Assembly: GCF_000015565.1 (NCBI RefSeq) | Contig: NC_008786.1 | Coordinates: 5,382,501 to 5,446,500 of the forward strand | Length of the DNA: 64,000 nt | Reading direction: 5' to 3' | Origin: Verminephrobacter eiseniae EF01-2 | Lineage (GTDB): Bacteria > Pseudomonadota > Gammaproteobacteria > Burkholderiales > Burkholderiaceae_C | Part shown: positions 55,897-64,000 of the stretch, in pieces | How positions within the stretch are numbered: position 1 is the first letter of the stretch | Layout: each line of letters opens with the position of its first letter | Notes under the pieces: model-generated | The model's input: only the letters and a program-made list of their open reading frames with translations | The model's database searches: none | What the model was told of the DNA's origin: nothing | Made by a program: the position numbers and the translations under genes

Positions 55897-56805
55897 TCAA
55901 GGCAGAAAGCCATCGACCCACCCCTGCAAATCAAGCTCGCGAAAGCTGCGCATCGCCGCATCCAGCAAAGGCCCGTGCGCCTGCTGTTTGAGCAGCACGA
56001 GGCCGATGTCCCGTTGCAACTGGGGGGTCATCGGTAGCGCAAAAAGTCTCTTTTCTGAATCATCCAGACACAGCACGCTGTGCGGCAGGATGCTGTAGAG
56101 GCCGGCATGCCGCACATGGGCACATAACGCAGTCATCGAGTCGGTTTCGACAACCGGGGCCGCCTCGGCACCTGCGGCGGCAAATGCGGCGTTCATGCCG
56201 CGGCGACATTGCAAGTTGTCGGTGAACAGGCACAGGGGCAAAGTGGCCGCCTGCGTCCACGGCATGAATGTCATGCCCTCGAACATCGCCGCATCTGCGG
56301 CAACCAGCATATAGCGCTCACGAAAGACGGGCACGCTGTCAAACTCGCCCAGGCGTTCATCATCCAGATAGCTCAGCCCCAAATCCAGCTCGAAGTTTGC
56401 GATCTTGCGCAAGGTCTGTGCCGCCGATAGCGTGTGAATCGCGTGCCGCATGCGGGGAAAGCGTTGCAGGCAGGCTTGCGTAAGCATCGGGACCAGGGGC
56501 AGCGAAGCGGGGATGGCGCCCATGCGCAAAATGCCAACCGGGTCATTCTCCCCGGCCCGCGCATCCTGGCGCAGCCCTTCGCAATCGGCCAGCACCCGTC
56601 TGGCCCACGCCAGCACCCGCTCGCCATCCCGGGTAAAGCCCTGGAAGCGCCGGCCGCGCTGAACGATGACGATGCCCAATTCCTGCTCGATGCTGCGAAT
56701 GGCGCCGGACAATGCCGGCTGCGAGACATTGCAGGCAGCGGCAGCGCGGCCAAAATGCTGCTCCCGCGCCAGCGCCACCACGTAATTCAATTGTCTGATG
56801 AACAT
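55897..56805 (-). CDS. LysR-family transcriptional regulator
   Basis: This 302-aa protein has the N-terminal winged helix (YVVALAREQHFGRAAAACNV, SQPALSGAIRSIEQELG) and a C-terminal effector-binding domain. A LysR gene near formate dehydrogenase suggests it may control that gene, although decayed genes lie between them. The 253 bp between the split gene and its stop hold no recognised gene. Confidence 0.87.
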   Translation of the reverse strand: MFIRQLNYVVALAREQHFGRAAAACNVSQPALSGAIRSIEQELGIVIVQRGRRFQGFTRDGERVLAWARRVLADCEGLRQDARAGENDPVGILRMGAIPASLPLVPMLTQACLQRFPRMRHAIHTLSAAQTLRKIANFELDLGLSYLDDERLGEFDSVPVFRERYMLVAADAAMFEGMTFMPWTQAATLPLCLFTDNLQCRRGMNAAFAAAGAEAAPVVETDSMTALCAHVRHAGLYSILPHSVLCLDDSEKRLFALPMTPQLQRDIGLVLLKQQAHGPLLDAAMRSFRELDLQGWVDGFLP

Positions 56806-56820
56806 GGCCTGCGTTCCGGG

Positions 56821-56985
56821 CTACCGGACAAGCGACAGGGCAAAGCCGTCCCCGCCCTTGCTGCCCGCAGTCTGCAACGCCGTGGAAGATGGCCCCGGGC
56901 TTGAGGACAGCGCGCCATCCTCCGGGGTCGGCTTCTCGTTGCCCGGCAGATCGATGGCATCCCGGGGTTCATGGTCTTGTTTCAT
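56821..56985 (-). CDS. Possible 54-aa small protein upstream of LysR
   Basis: This is a hydrophilic frame (MKQDHEPRDAIDLPGNEKPT ...) ending 15 bp before the LysR start. AAGGAG stands close to its ATG (2-nt spacing, rather short). A second short frame (MTAAAGTQSPPWAWVEKTVE) overlaps its start. No family is recognised and it may not be translated. Confidence 0.25.
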   Translation of the reverse strand: MKQDHEPRDAIDLPGNEKPTPEDGALSSSPGPSSTALQTAGSKGGDGFALSLVR

Positions 56986-57221
56986 GTCTCCTTGCCCACT
57001 GCTCGACGGTTTTCTCTACCCAGGCCCATGGGGGTGACTGCGTGCCCGCCGCTGCCGTCATATCCTTCAGAATATAGCGTGCTGCAAAGGACCGCTGCGC
57101 GAACCGGCGGCGAAGAGCACATGCAGAGCCAGCCCTTGGCAGCAGAAATCGCGCCACGGGCCCCGCTACGCGGCCCGTCGGGCACCGCTGCGCGCCAGCA
57201 GCGCGGAGAACATGCGGCAAC

Positions 57222-57247
57222 AAAAAAGGCTTCCCGTCGGAAGCCTT
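57222..57247 (-). terminator. Intrinsic terminator of binding-protein paralogue 2
   Basis: On the minus strand AAGGCTTCC, loop GACG, GGAAGCCTT and T-run lie 18 bp after the stop at 57265. It is a clear rho-independent terminator. Confidence 0.88.
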
Positions 57248-57264
57248 GTGCGCGCCCCCGGCAA

Positions 57265-58398
57265 TTACAGCGGGGTCTTCTTGCCGCCCTTGAACGAGTA
57301 CAGCGTGAAGGGAGGGTTCTTCATCTCGCCATTGGGTTCGAAAACGATCGTCGTCGTCACGCCCTTGAAGTTGGACTTGGCCAACTCGTTCAGGTAGACC
57401 TTGGGGTCGGCGGAGTTGGCGCGCTTCATCGCGTCGACCATCAACATCGTGGCGTCATAAACGTAGGGGGCGTAAATCTGGTACTGGCCGGGGTACTTGG
57501 CGTCGTATTTGGCCTTCCAGGCCAGGCCGCCAGGCATCTTGGCCAGCGAAGCACCGCCTTCGGCGCAGATCACGTTGTCCAGGGTCTTGGCATTGCCCGA
57601 CAGCCTGATGAGTTCGATCGTGCAGGCGCCGTCGCCACCGAAGAACTTCATGCGGACCATGCCCAACTGTTCCATTTGGCGCAGCATCGGGCCGGCCTGG
57701 GGGTCCATGCCGCCGTAGAACACGGCGTCGGGATTTTTCGCCTTGATGGCGGTCAGTATGGCCATGAAGTCGGTGGCCTTGTCGGTCGTGAACTGCTCGT
57801 CGACCACCTTGATGCCCTTGGCGATGGCGGTCTTTTTGAACACCTCGGCCACACCTTGGCCGTAAGCGGTGCGGTCGTCGATGACGGCGACGGTCTTGAG
57901 CTTGAGCTGCTCGGCCGCGTAGTCTGCCAGACCTGCCCCCAGGGTGCTGTCGCTGGCGATGATGCGAAAGGTGGTTTTGTAGCCCGGCTTGGTCAGGTTG
58001 GGGTTGGTCGCCGAGCCTGTCACCATCGGAATGCCGCAGTCGTTGTAGATCTTGGACGCCGGAATGGTGGTGCCGGAGTTCAGGTGACCGATAACGCCAG
58101 CGACATGGGAGTCGCACAGTTTTTGCGCCACGGCTGCGCCCTGCTTGGGGTCGGCCGCGTCATCTTCGGCCTGCAACTCGAATTTGATTTTCTTGCCCCC
58201 GATGCTGATGCCCTGGGTGTTGAGTTCTTCGATGGCCATGCGGGCGCCGTTTTCGTTGTCCTTTCCGTAGTGGGCTTGGGGGCCGGAAAGCGGAGCCACA
58301 TGGCCGATCTTGACCACCTGCTCCTGTGCCAAGGCCACGCCTGCAGTTGCCGCCACGGCGGCGGCCAGCACGATCAGTTTCAACTTCAATTGCATCAT
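57265..58398 (-). CDS. Branched-chain amino acid-type binding protein, paralogue 2
   Basis: This 377-aa LivJ/LivK-like periplasmic protein has the signal MMQLKLKLIVLAAAVAATAG and the core VVKIGHVAPLSGPQAHYGKD. It matches the protein at 51457-52584 almost residue for residue; differences cluster in the signal peptide and short patches (SDSTLGAGLADYAAEQ, TIELIRLSGNAK). GGAGG precedes two adjacent ATGs (58398 and 58395). Orphan of its transporter genes. Confidence 0.9.
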   Translation of the reverse strand: MMQLKLKLIVLAAAVAATAGVALAQEQVVKIGHVAPLSGPQAHYGKDNENGARMAIEELNTQGISIGGKKIKFELQAEDDAADPKQGAAVAQKLCDSHVAGVIGHLNSGTTIPASKIYNDCGIPMVTGSATNPNLTKPGYKTTFRIIASDSTLGAGLADYAAEQLKLKTVAVIDDRTAYGQGVAEVFKKTAIAKGIKVVDEQFTTDKATDFMAILTAIKAKNPDAVFYGGMDPQAGPMLRQMEQLGMVRMKFFGGDGACTIELIRLSGNAKTLDNVICAEGGASLAKMPGGLAWKAKYDAKYPGQYQIYAPYVYDATMLMVDAMKRANSADPKVYLNELAKSNFKGVTTTIVFEPNGEMKNPPFTLYSFKGGKKTPL

Positions 58399-58527
58399 CA
58401 AACCTCCAGTGAAAAAAAACGCTGAGTATCCATCCCGTGTCTGAACGGGAAGCGGACGTATCGCAATTTGCAAGCCCGATCGTCAAAACCCGACGACAGG
58501 GGCGCACCACCGCCCTGTCTGCCTTTG

Positions 58528-58863
58528 TCACCCCTTGGCATCAGGGGATGCACCACGGGTGCCCATGGCGCCGCTGGCGCCACTGAGTCCTGCGGCGCCA
58601 GCGGCCCGCCCATCGGCCACCGCCTCGCGGACCATGGCTTCGATCTCTGCGCGCAGCCCGGGTAGCACCGTGTCGGCGAGCGTTTCGCGCAGGCGCTGTT
58701 CCAGCAGTTTGTCCACATGCTGCAGCACGCGCTGCAACAGCTGCTCTTGCCTGTCCTCGGGCAATGGGCGGGCCGGGGCTGCGGCCGGCGCAGCGTCGGT
58801 CTGCGGCACCACTTCGGTGAGTGTGGGCACGAAGCGCGGCGGCGTTTTGGGCGGCAGCACCAT
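58528..58863 (-). CDS. Hypothetical protein downstream of holC
   Basis: This 111-aa protein has a Pro-rich N-terminus, a central helical region (DRQEQLLQRVLQHVDKLLEQ ... LRAEIEAMVREAVADG) that could form a coiled coil, and a Gly/Ala tail. Its ATG overlaps the holC stop by one base, so it is in the pepA-holC unit. Function unknown. Confidence 0.65.
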   Translation of the reverse strand: MVLPPKTPPRFVPTLTEVVPQTDAAPAAAPARPLPEDRQEQLLQRVLQHVDKLLEQRLRETLADTVLPGLRAEIEAMVREAVADGRAAGAAGLSGASGAMGTRGASPDAKG

Positions 58864-59297
58864 CAAAGAGCTTTCGGCACCAGGTCATGGCGCGTGATGG
58901 CCAGCCCCAATGATGCATAGTGGCGCCAACGGGCGCGCGCCTCGGTGCGGTCGGCCGGGTCTTGGGCACTGACCACTTCGACCAGCCGGTCAAACCGTTC
59001 AAAGCCTTGCGGGACTTGGGGTTGCAGGTTCAGCAGCACCTCGTGGTGCGCCGTGCTGCGCGCATCCTGCGCCAGCAGCACCGCTGAGGCCGCCAGCAGT
59101 TCCTGGTCTGCGTCGTCGCGGCAATGGGCCACGAAGTCCTGGGGCTCCAGCGCCCACAGCATGCGGTCCAGGGCCGCCAGCATCTGCGCGGGCGCAGCGA
59201 TGACCAGGCGGGCGTCGCTGCGCTGCACCTTGCGCGCAAAGCGGCAGGCGTAGGCCAGTTTGTCCGGTGCGTTGAAGTGGAAAGCGACCTCGGTCAT
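58863..59297 (-). CDS. holC: DNA polymerase III chi subunit
   Basis: HolC links the clamp loader to SSB. The 144-aa protein has the characteristic EVAFHFNAPDKLAYACRFAR start and the DFVAHCR and RFDRLVEVVS segments. Its ATG overlaps the pepA stop (ATGA), the common pepA-holC arrangement. Confidence 0.9.
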   Translation of the reverse strand: MTEVAFHFNAPDKLAYACRFARKVQRSDARLVIAAPAQMLAALDRMLWALEPQDFVAHCRDDADQELLAASAVLLAQDARSTAHHEVLLNLQPQVPQGFERFDRLVEVVSAQDPADRTEARARWRHYASLGLAITRHDLVPKAL

Positions 59298-60853
59298 GGC
59301 GCTGTGCGCTTCAGGCCGCCTTGGCTGCGGCCCGTGCGCTTGGCTGCGGGCCTGGCGGCCGGTGCAGCAGGTGCAGCAGGTGCGGCAGGTGCAACGGGTG
59401 CCTGCTGGGCCATGGCCTCGGCCTGGGCCAGCAGGTAGTGCACCAGCAGGCCCACCGGGCGCCCCGTGGCTCCTTTGGCGGGGCCGCTCTTGTACGCAAT
59501 GCCGGCAATGTCCAGATGCGCCCAGCGCATGCCAGCGACAAATTTCTGCAAAAACTTGGCGGCGGTGATCGCGCCGCCGGAACGGCCGGCGGTATTGCCC
59601 ATGTCGGCAAAATGGCTCTTCAGGCCATCGGCATAGTCGTCGTCCAAAGGCATGCGCCAGCAAGGATCGAGCGCCGCTTCGCCCGCTTCATACAGGCTGA
59701 CGGCCAGGTCATCGTCATTGGCAAACAGTCCACTGCGCACGCCTGCCAGCGCCACCACGCAGGCGCCGGTCAGCGTGGCAATGTCGATCACGGCGGCGGG
59801 CTTGAAGCGGGCGGCATAGGTCAGCGCGTCGCACAGGATCAGCCGCCCTTCGGCATCGGTGTTGAGGATCTCTATGGTCTGCCCGCTCATGCTGGTGACC
59901 ACGTCGCCGGGCTTGATGGCACGCCCATCGGGCAGGTTCTCGCACGCGGGGATCAACCCCAGCACATTGATCGCCGGCTGGAGTTCGCCCAAGGCCCGGA
60001 ACACCCCCAGCACGCTGGCCGCGCCGCACATGTCGAACTTCATTTCGTCCATTTCGGGCGCGGGTTTGATCGAGATGCCGCCGCTATCGAAGGTGATGCC
60101 TTTGCCCACCAGCACGATAGGCGCCTGGTCTTTTGCCGCTGCGCTGTAGCGCAATTCGATGAAGCGCAGCGGCTGCTCGGAGCCGCGCGCCACGGCCACG
60201 AATGCGCCCATGCCAAGGCGCCTGACCTGGGCCGGGCCATGGACTTTGCACTGGATATGAGGCAGCCGGCCCAGCGTTTTGGCGGCATCGGCCAACAAAC
60301 TGGGGGTGGCATGGTTGGCCGGCCGGTTGCTCCATTCGCGCGCGAATTCCACACCCGCCACCAGGGCCACGCCGCAGTCGAACCCTGGGCGCGCCCCGGC
60401 GGCATCGGGCACCCCCAGCACGCAGCGGCTCAGGCTGCGCGCCTCGGCCTTGGACTTGGTGGTGGTGTAGACGTAGCTGGCTTCGGCCACCGCCTGCACG
60501 GCGGCGCTGGCGACGCCGGCCTTGAGCGCAGCCGCAAAGCACAGCACCAGGCGCTTGGTCTGGGGTTTTTTGATCTCGGCTCCCAGCGCCAGCAGGGCCT
60601 GGCGCACCGCGCGGGCCGTGCCGTCGCCAACACCGAGCAGAATCACCCGGCGCGCAGCCACCGCCGGCACCTGGTACAACTGCAAGTGCTTGCCCGCTTT
60701 CAGCAGCAGGTCGCCGTTCTTGAGCGCCAGCGCGGCCAGCGTGGACAGTGCATCCTGGCCGGGCGTAAAACCCTCGGGGATCAGCACGAGCAGCAGGTCG
60801 CATTTCTCGGCTGCCGCTGCGGCCAGTTCAAGGGTTTTGAGATCGAAGTTCAT
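59294..60853 (-). CDS. pepA: Leucyl aminopeptidase
   Basis: PepA is a two-metal M17 aminopeptidase. The 519-aa protein has the active-site motifs VGKGITFDSGGISIK and NTDAEGRLILCDAL and the intact C-terminal catalytic domain. After the normal end it has an extra ~37-residue Ala/Pro-rich, basic tail ([20 protein letters not shown]). The start at 60853 is followed by typical MNFDLKTLELA. It is divergent from lptF. Confidence 0.94.
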   Translation of the reverse strand: MNFDLKTLELAAAAAEKCDLLLVLIPEGFTPGQDALSTLAALALKNGDLLLKAGKHLQLYQVPAVAARRVILLGVGDGTARAVRQALLALGAEIKKPQTKRLVLCFAAALKAGVASAAVQAVAEASYVYTTTKSKAEARSLSRCVLGVPDAAGARPGFDCGVALVAGVEFAREWSNRPANHATPSLLADAAKTLGRLPHIQCKVHGPAQVRRLGMGAFVAVARGSEQPLRFIELRYSAAAKDQAPIVLVGKGITFDSGGISIKPAPEMDEMKFDMCGAASVLGVFRALGELQPAINVLGLIPACENLPDGRAIKPGDVVTSMSGQTIEILNTDAEGRLILCDALTYAARFKPAAVIDIATLTGACVVALAGVRSGLFANDDDLAVSLYEAGEAALDPCWRMPLDDDYADGLKSHFADMGNTAGRSGGAITAAKFLQKFVAGMRWAHLDIAGIAYKSGPAKGATGRPVGLLVHYLLAQAEAMAQQAPVAPAAPAAPAAPAARPAAKRTGRSQGGLKRTAP

Positions 60854-60982
60854 AATCGGCGCTTTCCTTTTTCCATGAGGCGATGCGTCACCCATGAGAC
60901 GGGCGCGGCCCACGCCCGGCCGCTGGCGCAACCTCCTCGACGGGCGGGCGCCGCAGGCGACTCGGGGTGTTTCATTCAGCCA

Positions 60983-62101
60983 ATGTTATTCGATTCATCG
61001 ATCCGCAAGGAATTGGCGCGCAGCTTCGGTGCGACGCTGGTGGTGCTGGTGACCGTGGTCATGACCATGATGCTCATCCGCACTCTGGGCCAGGCCGCGC
61101 GGGGCAGCGTCAGCCCCTCGGACGTGATGCTGGTCATGGGCTTTACCGTGGTGGGCCAATTGCCCACCATTGCCAGCCTGAGTTTGTTCATTGCCGTGGT
61201 GGGCACGTTGTCGCGCATGTACCGCGACAGCGAGATGGTGATCTGGTTTGCCAGCGGCCGGGGCCTGGCCAGCCTGGTCAGGCCCTTGCTGCGCTTTGCC
61301 TGGCCGGTGATGCTGGTGATTGCCGTGTTGTCGCTGCTGGTCTGGCCCTGGGCCAACGCGCAGATCCAGCAGCTCAAGACCCGGTACGAGCAGCGCAGCG
61401 ACATCGACCGGATCGCGCCAGGCGAATTCCAGGAGTCGTCCAATGGCAACCGGGTGTTCTTCATCGACAAGGGCAACCCCGCCCCGCTGGCGGGCAATGA
61501 CGCCGCGCAGACGGGCAGCAACATCTTCATCGCCGCCAGCGATGGCCGGCAGGAATCGGTGACATCGGCCCGCAGCGCGCGTTTGCAACTGCAAGATGGG
61601 CAGCGCATGGCCGTGCTCAGCGACGGGCAGCGGCTGGAAACTTCGCACGACCGGCCCGGGCTCAAGATCAGCGAGTTCTCGGAATATGTGATGCACATCG
61701 GTTCTGCCCCGCCAGGCGCGGCCGAAGATTTGGCGGTCAAGACCCGCGCGACCCACGAGTTGCTGCTCAAGTCCCTGCCGGCCTACCGCGCCGAACTGGG
61801 CTGGCGCCTGGGGCTGGTTTTGGCCGCGCTCAATTTCGTGCTGCTCGGGCTGGCCGTGACCAGTGTCAACCCGCGCGCAGCGCGCAGCACCAGCATGTTG
61901 TTTGCGCTGTTCGCCTTCATCGTCTACTACAACCTGATGACCCTGGGCCAGAGCTGGGTTGGCGTGGGTCGGCTCGGTCTGGGCAGTTTCATGCTGCTAC
62001 TGCATGGCGGCATGCTGATGCTGGCACTGCTGGTTCTGGCGGTGCGGCATCACCAATGGCGCCTGCCAAACCTGTGGCAAGCAGGCCGGGGCCGTGCATG
62101 A
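60983..62101 (+). CDS. lptF: LPS export permease LptF
   Basis: LptF is one of two permeases that extract lipopolysaccharide from the inner membrane with LptB. The 372-aa protein has two N-terminal and several C-terminal helices around a large periplasmic domain. MLFDSSIRKELARSFGATLV is a typical start. It overlaps lptG as ATGA. Confidence 0.93.
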   Translation: MLFDSSIRKELARSFGATLVVLVTVVMTMMLIRTLGQAARGSVSPSDVMLVMGFTVVGQLPTIASLSLFIAVVGTLSRMYRDSEMVIWFASGRGLASLVRPLLRFAWPVMLVIAVLSLLVWPWANAQIQQLKTRYEQRSDIDRIAPGEFQESSNGNRVFFIDKGNPAPLAGNDAAQTGSNIFIAASDGRQESVTSARSARLQLQDGQRMAVLSDGQRLETSHDRPGLKISEFSEYVMHIGSAPPGAAEDLAVKTRATHELLLKSLPAYRAELGWRLGLVLAALNFVLLGLAVTSVNPRAARSTSMLFALFAFIVYYNLMTLGQSWVGVGRLGLGSFMLLLHGGMLMLALLVLAVRHHQWRLPNLWQAGRGRA

Positions 62102-63207
62102 AAACCATTCGCCGCCTGATCCATCGCGAGGCCCTGTCGGCCGTTTGCTTCGTCACGGCCGGTTTTCTGGCGTTGTTCTTCTTTTTCGATCTGATCGATG
62201 AACTGCGCTGGGTCGGCTTGGCCGGGCGCGAGGGCTACCATCTGTCGCACGCGCTGCTGTTCGTGGCTTTGGGCATTCCCAGTCACCTGTATGAGCTGCT
62301 CCCGATCACGGTGCTCATCGGCACCATCTTCGTGATGGCGCGTCTGGCGCAAAGCTCCGAGTTCACCATCATGCGCACCAGCGGCATGGGCCCCTGGCGC
62401 GCGCTGCGCACCTTGCTGACGCTGGGCGGGTTCTTCGTGTTGCTCACTTTTGCGGTGGGCGACTACCTGGCGCCATGGACCGACCGCACGGCCCAGCGCA
62501 TCAAGGCGCATGCGCTCGGGGGCCTGACTTCGGGCGCCACCGGCGCCTGGCTCAAGGAGCGCCAGGACCGGCATTCTTTCGCCGTGAATGTGCGCGCCCT
62601 GACGCCCAATGGCGGCATGCGGGACGTGCGCATCTTCGAGTTTGACGACCAAGGCCGCCTTGTCACGCAGACCCGGGCGACGGTAGGCCGGTTCGCCACC
62701 GATGGCGCCTGGGAATTGGCGCAGGTGCGGCGCAGCCGTTTTGCACGCGGCGACGGCCAGGACGATGCGCGCGTGGAGCACCTGGATGCCCCCGCCCTGC
62801 GCTGGCCCACCCGCATCAGCGCCGACATGGTGGCCGCATCACTGCTCAAGCCCGACCGCATGGCCACGCTGGACCTGTTTCAGTTCATCAGGCACCTGAA
62901 CGCCAACGGCCAATCGACCCAGCGCTATGCGATCGAGTTCTGGCGCAAGCTGTTTTATCCGTTGAGCTGCCTGGTGATGGTGGTGCTCGCGCTGCCGTTT
63001 GCCTATCTGCATCTGCGCTCCGGCGGCACGGCGGGTTACGTGTTTGGCGGGGTGATGGCCGGCATCAGTTTCTTTCTGCTGAACAATGTCTTCGGCTACG
63101 CCGGCAACCTGCAAAATTGGTCGCCCTGGCTGACCGCTGCGGCGCCGGGACTGATCTATTCGCTGCTCTCGTTGGCGGCCTTTGGCTGGCTGGTGCTCAG
63201 GCGCTGA
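62098..63207 (+). CDS. lptG: LPS export permease LptG
   Basis: This 369-aa partner of LptF has the same fold: MKTIRRLIHREALSAVCFVT, the helix FLALFFFFDLIDELRW, a periplasmic beta domain and C-terminal helices (FYPLSCLVMVVLALPFAYLH). Translation is coupled to lptF. Confidence 0.93.
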   Translation: MKTIRRLIHREALSAVCFVTAGFLALFFFFDLIDELRWVGLAGREGYHLSHALLFVALGIPSHLYELLPITVLIGTIFVMARLAQSSEFTIMRTSGMGPWRALRTLLTLGGFFVLLTFAVGDYLAPWTDRTAQRIKAHALGGLTSGATGAWLKERQDRHSFAVNVRALTPNGGMRDVRIFEFDDQGRLVTQTRATVGRFATDGAWELAQVRRSRFARGDGQDDARVEHLDAPALRWPTRISADMVAASLLKPDRMATLDLFQFIRHLNANGQSTQRYAIEFWRKLFYPLSCLVMVVLALPFAYLHLRSGGTAGYVFGGVMAGISFFLLNNVFGYAGNLQNWSPWLTAAAPGLIYSLLSLAAFGWLVLRR

Positions 63208-63226
63208 CCCCTGCCCCACCCAACCC

Positions 63227-63610
63227 ATGAACCACGCCATCGTCTTGTTGTCCCACGGCTCCCGTGATCCGCTGTGGCGCGCCCCGGTGCAGGCCGTGGC
63301 GGCCCGGATTGCCGCGCAAAAGCCCGGCCGCCAGGTGCGCTGCGCCTATCTGGAACTGTGCGCCCCGTCCCTGGCCGACGCCGCCGGCCAACTCGTGGCC
63401 CGGGGTGCGACACAGGTCACCGTGGTGCCGATGTTCCTCGGTGCCGGCCGGCATGTCCGCGAGGATTTGCCGCTGCTCGTGCAGCAACTGCGCGGCGCCC
63501 ACCCGGGCGTGCAATTTGACGTGCAGGCGGCCATTGGCGCAGACCCGCGCGTCACCGCATTGATGGCGGACATCGCGTGCGAGGCCCCGCCGGAGTCGAA
63601 ACCTTTCTGA
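63227..63610 (+). CDS. CbiX-type sirohydrochlorin chelatase
   Basis: This 127-aa single-domain class II chelatase has HAIVLLSHGSRDPLWRAPVQ at the N-terminus, with the metal-site histidine, and VTVVPMFLGAGRHVREDLP. Such proteins insert Fe, Co or Ni into sirohydrochlorin. It lies just before cysB, and siroheme is needed for sulfite reductase, so a sulfur-assimilation role is likely. Confidence 0.85.
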   Translation: MNHAIVLLSHGSRDPLWRAPVQAVAARIAAQKPGRQVRCAYLELCAPSLADAAGQLVARGATQVTVVPMFLGAGRHVREDLPLLVQQLRGAHPGVQFDVQAAIGADPRVTALMADIACEAPPESKPF

Positions 63611-63616
63611 ACTGCC

Positions 63617-64000
63617 ATGAACCTGCACCAATTTCGCTTCGTCCAAGAGGCTGCGCGCCGCAACCTGAACCTGACCGAGGCCGCCAAGGCCCTGCACACA
63701 TCGCAGCCGGGCGTCTCCAAAGCCATCCTGGATCTGGAAGAAGAACTGGGCGTGGACATCTTTGCGCGCCATGGCAAACGCCTCAAGCGCATCACCGAGC
63801 CCGGCCAGCATGTTCTCAAGAGCATAGAAGTCATCATGCGCGAGTTGGGCAACCTCAAACGCATTGGCGAGCAGTTCAGCGCGCAAGACAGCGGCACCCT
63901 GAGCATCGCCACCACCCACACCCAGGCCCGCTACGTGCTGCCCATCCCCGTGGCCCGTTTGCGTGACGCCTACCCCAAGGTCAACATCAGCCTGCACCAG
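63617..64000 (+). CDS. cysB: CysB-type LysR regulator, N-terminal part
   Basis: The first 128 residues show the CysB winged helix (MNLHQFRFVQEAARRNLNLT, ALHTSQPGVSKAILDLEEEL) and the start of its effector domain (TLSIATTHTQARYVLPIPVA). CysB activates sulfur-assimilation genes. The gene is cut by the right edge. Confidence 0.88.
   Translation, partial: MNLHQFRFVQEAARRNLNLTEAAKALHTSQPGVSKAILDLEEELGVDIFARHGKRLKRITEPGQHVLKSIEVIMRELGNLKRIGEQFSAQDSGTLSIATTHTQARYVLPIPVARLRDAYPKVNISLHQ

Noticed and set aside
56971-58425. 484-codon plus-strand open frame opposite binding-protein paralogue 2
   Set aside because: A matching shadow occurs opposite paralogue 1 simply because the paralogues are near-identical; no independent gene signal.

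Overview
The window is gene-dense, high-GC DNA from a betaproteobacterium. Gene order (fimV-truA-trpF-trpB; exbB-exbD-lpxK-trm112-kdsB-adk; pepA-holC; lptF-lptG; cysB) and protein character fit the Comamonadaceae. The many transposon relics and solute-binding proteins recall Verminephrobacter or Acidovorax relatives; the genus is inference only.

Layout. 1-6433: trpB (cut by the window edge), trpF, truA, fimV and asd, all on the minus strand. 6715-13151: a membrane diguanylate cyclase, a Crp/Fnr regulator with an FNR-like box, a molybdopterin oxidoreductase and a divergent solute-binding protein. 13192-17666: an ISAs1-type insertion sequence split by foreign DNA that carries a second decayed ISAs1-type element and one unrecognised 568-aa gene; the whole block is flanked by an 8-bp target duplication. 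17737-31188: an M20 amidohydrolase, serB, a DUF2721 protein, a phosphodiesterase gene broken by an IS630 element plus a MITE, a DUF192 protein, sodB, xseA and the exbBD-lpxK-trm112-kdsB-adk run. 31303-36057: asparaginase, then an accessory patch with a DUF433/DUF5615 toxin-antitoxin-like pair, a 238-bp IS deletion derivative and a 625-aa DUF4209 (HEPN-like) protein.

36155-46479 is a ten-gene minus-strand cluster: a urea/amide-type ABC transporter (urtABCDE), aliphatic amidase (amiE), a MoxR-type AAA+ ATPase with a VWA partner, and the AmiC/AmiR regulators. A transcription terminator that overlaps a mutually exclusive hairpin lies 5' of urtA, as expected for antitermination by the ANTAR protein AmiR. 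47095-58398 holds a threonine dehydratase, lexA with two SOS boxes, a hydroxyacid dehydrogenase, two near-identical orphan solute-binding proteins flanking NAD-formate dehydrogenase, decayed accessory genes and a LysR regulator. 58528-64000 returns to core genes: holC, pepA, lptF, lptG, a CbiX-like chelatase and the start of cysB.

Five copies of a ~160-bp TA-flanked foldback element are scattered through the window. No rRNA, tRNA or CRISPR array was recognised. Metabolically, amide uptake and hydrolysis, deaminating enzymes and formate oxidation suggest scavenging of small nitrogenous compounds.
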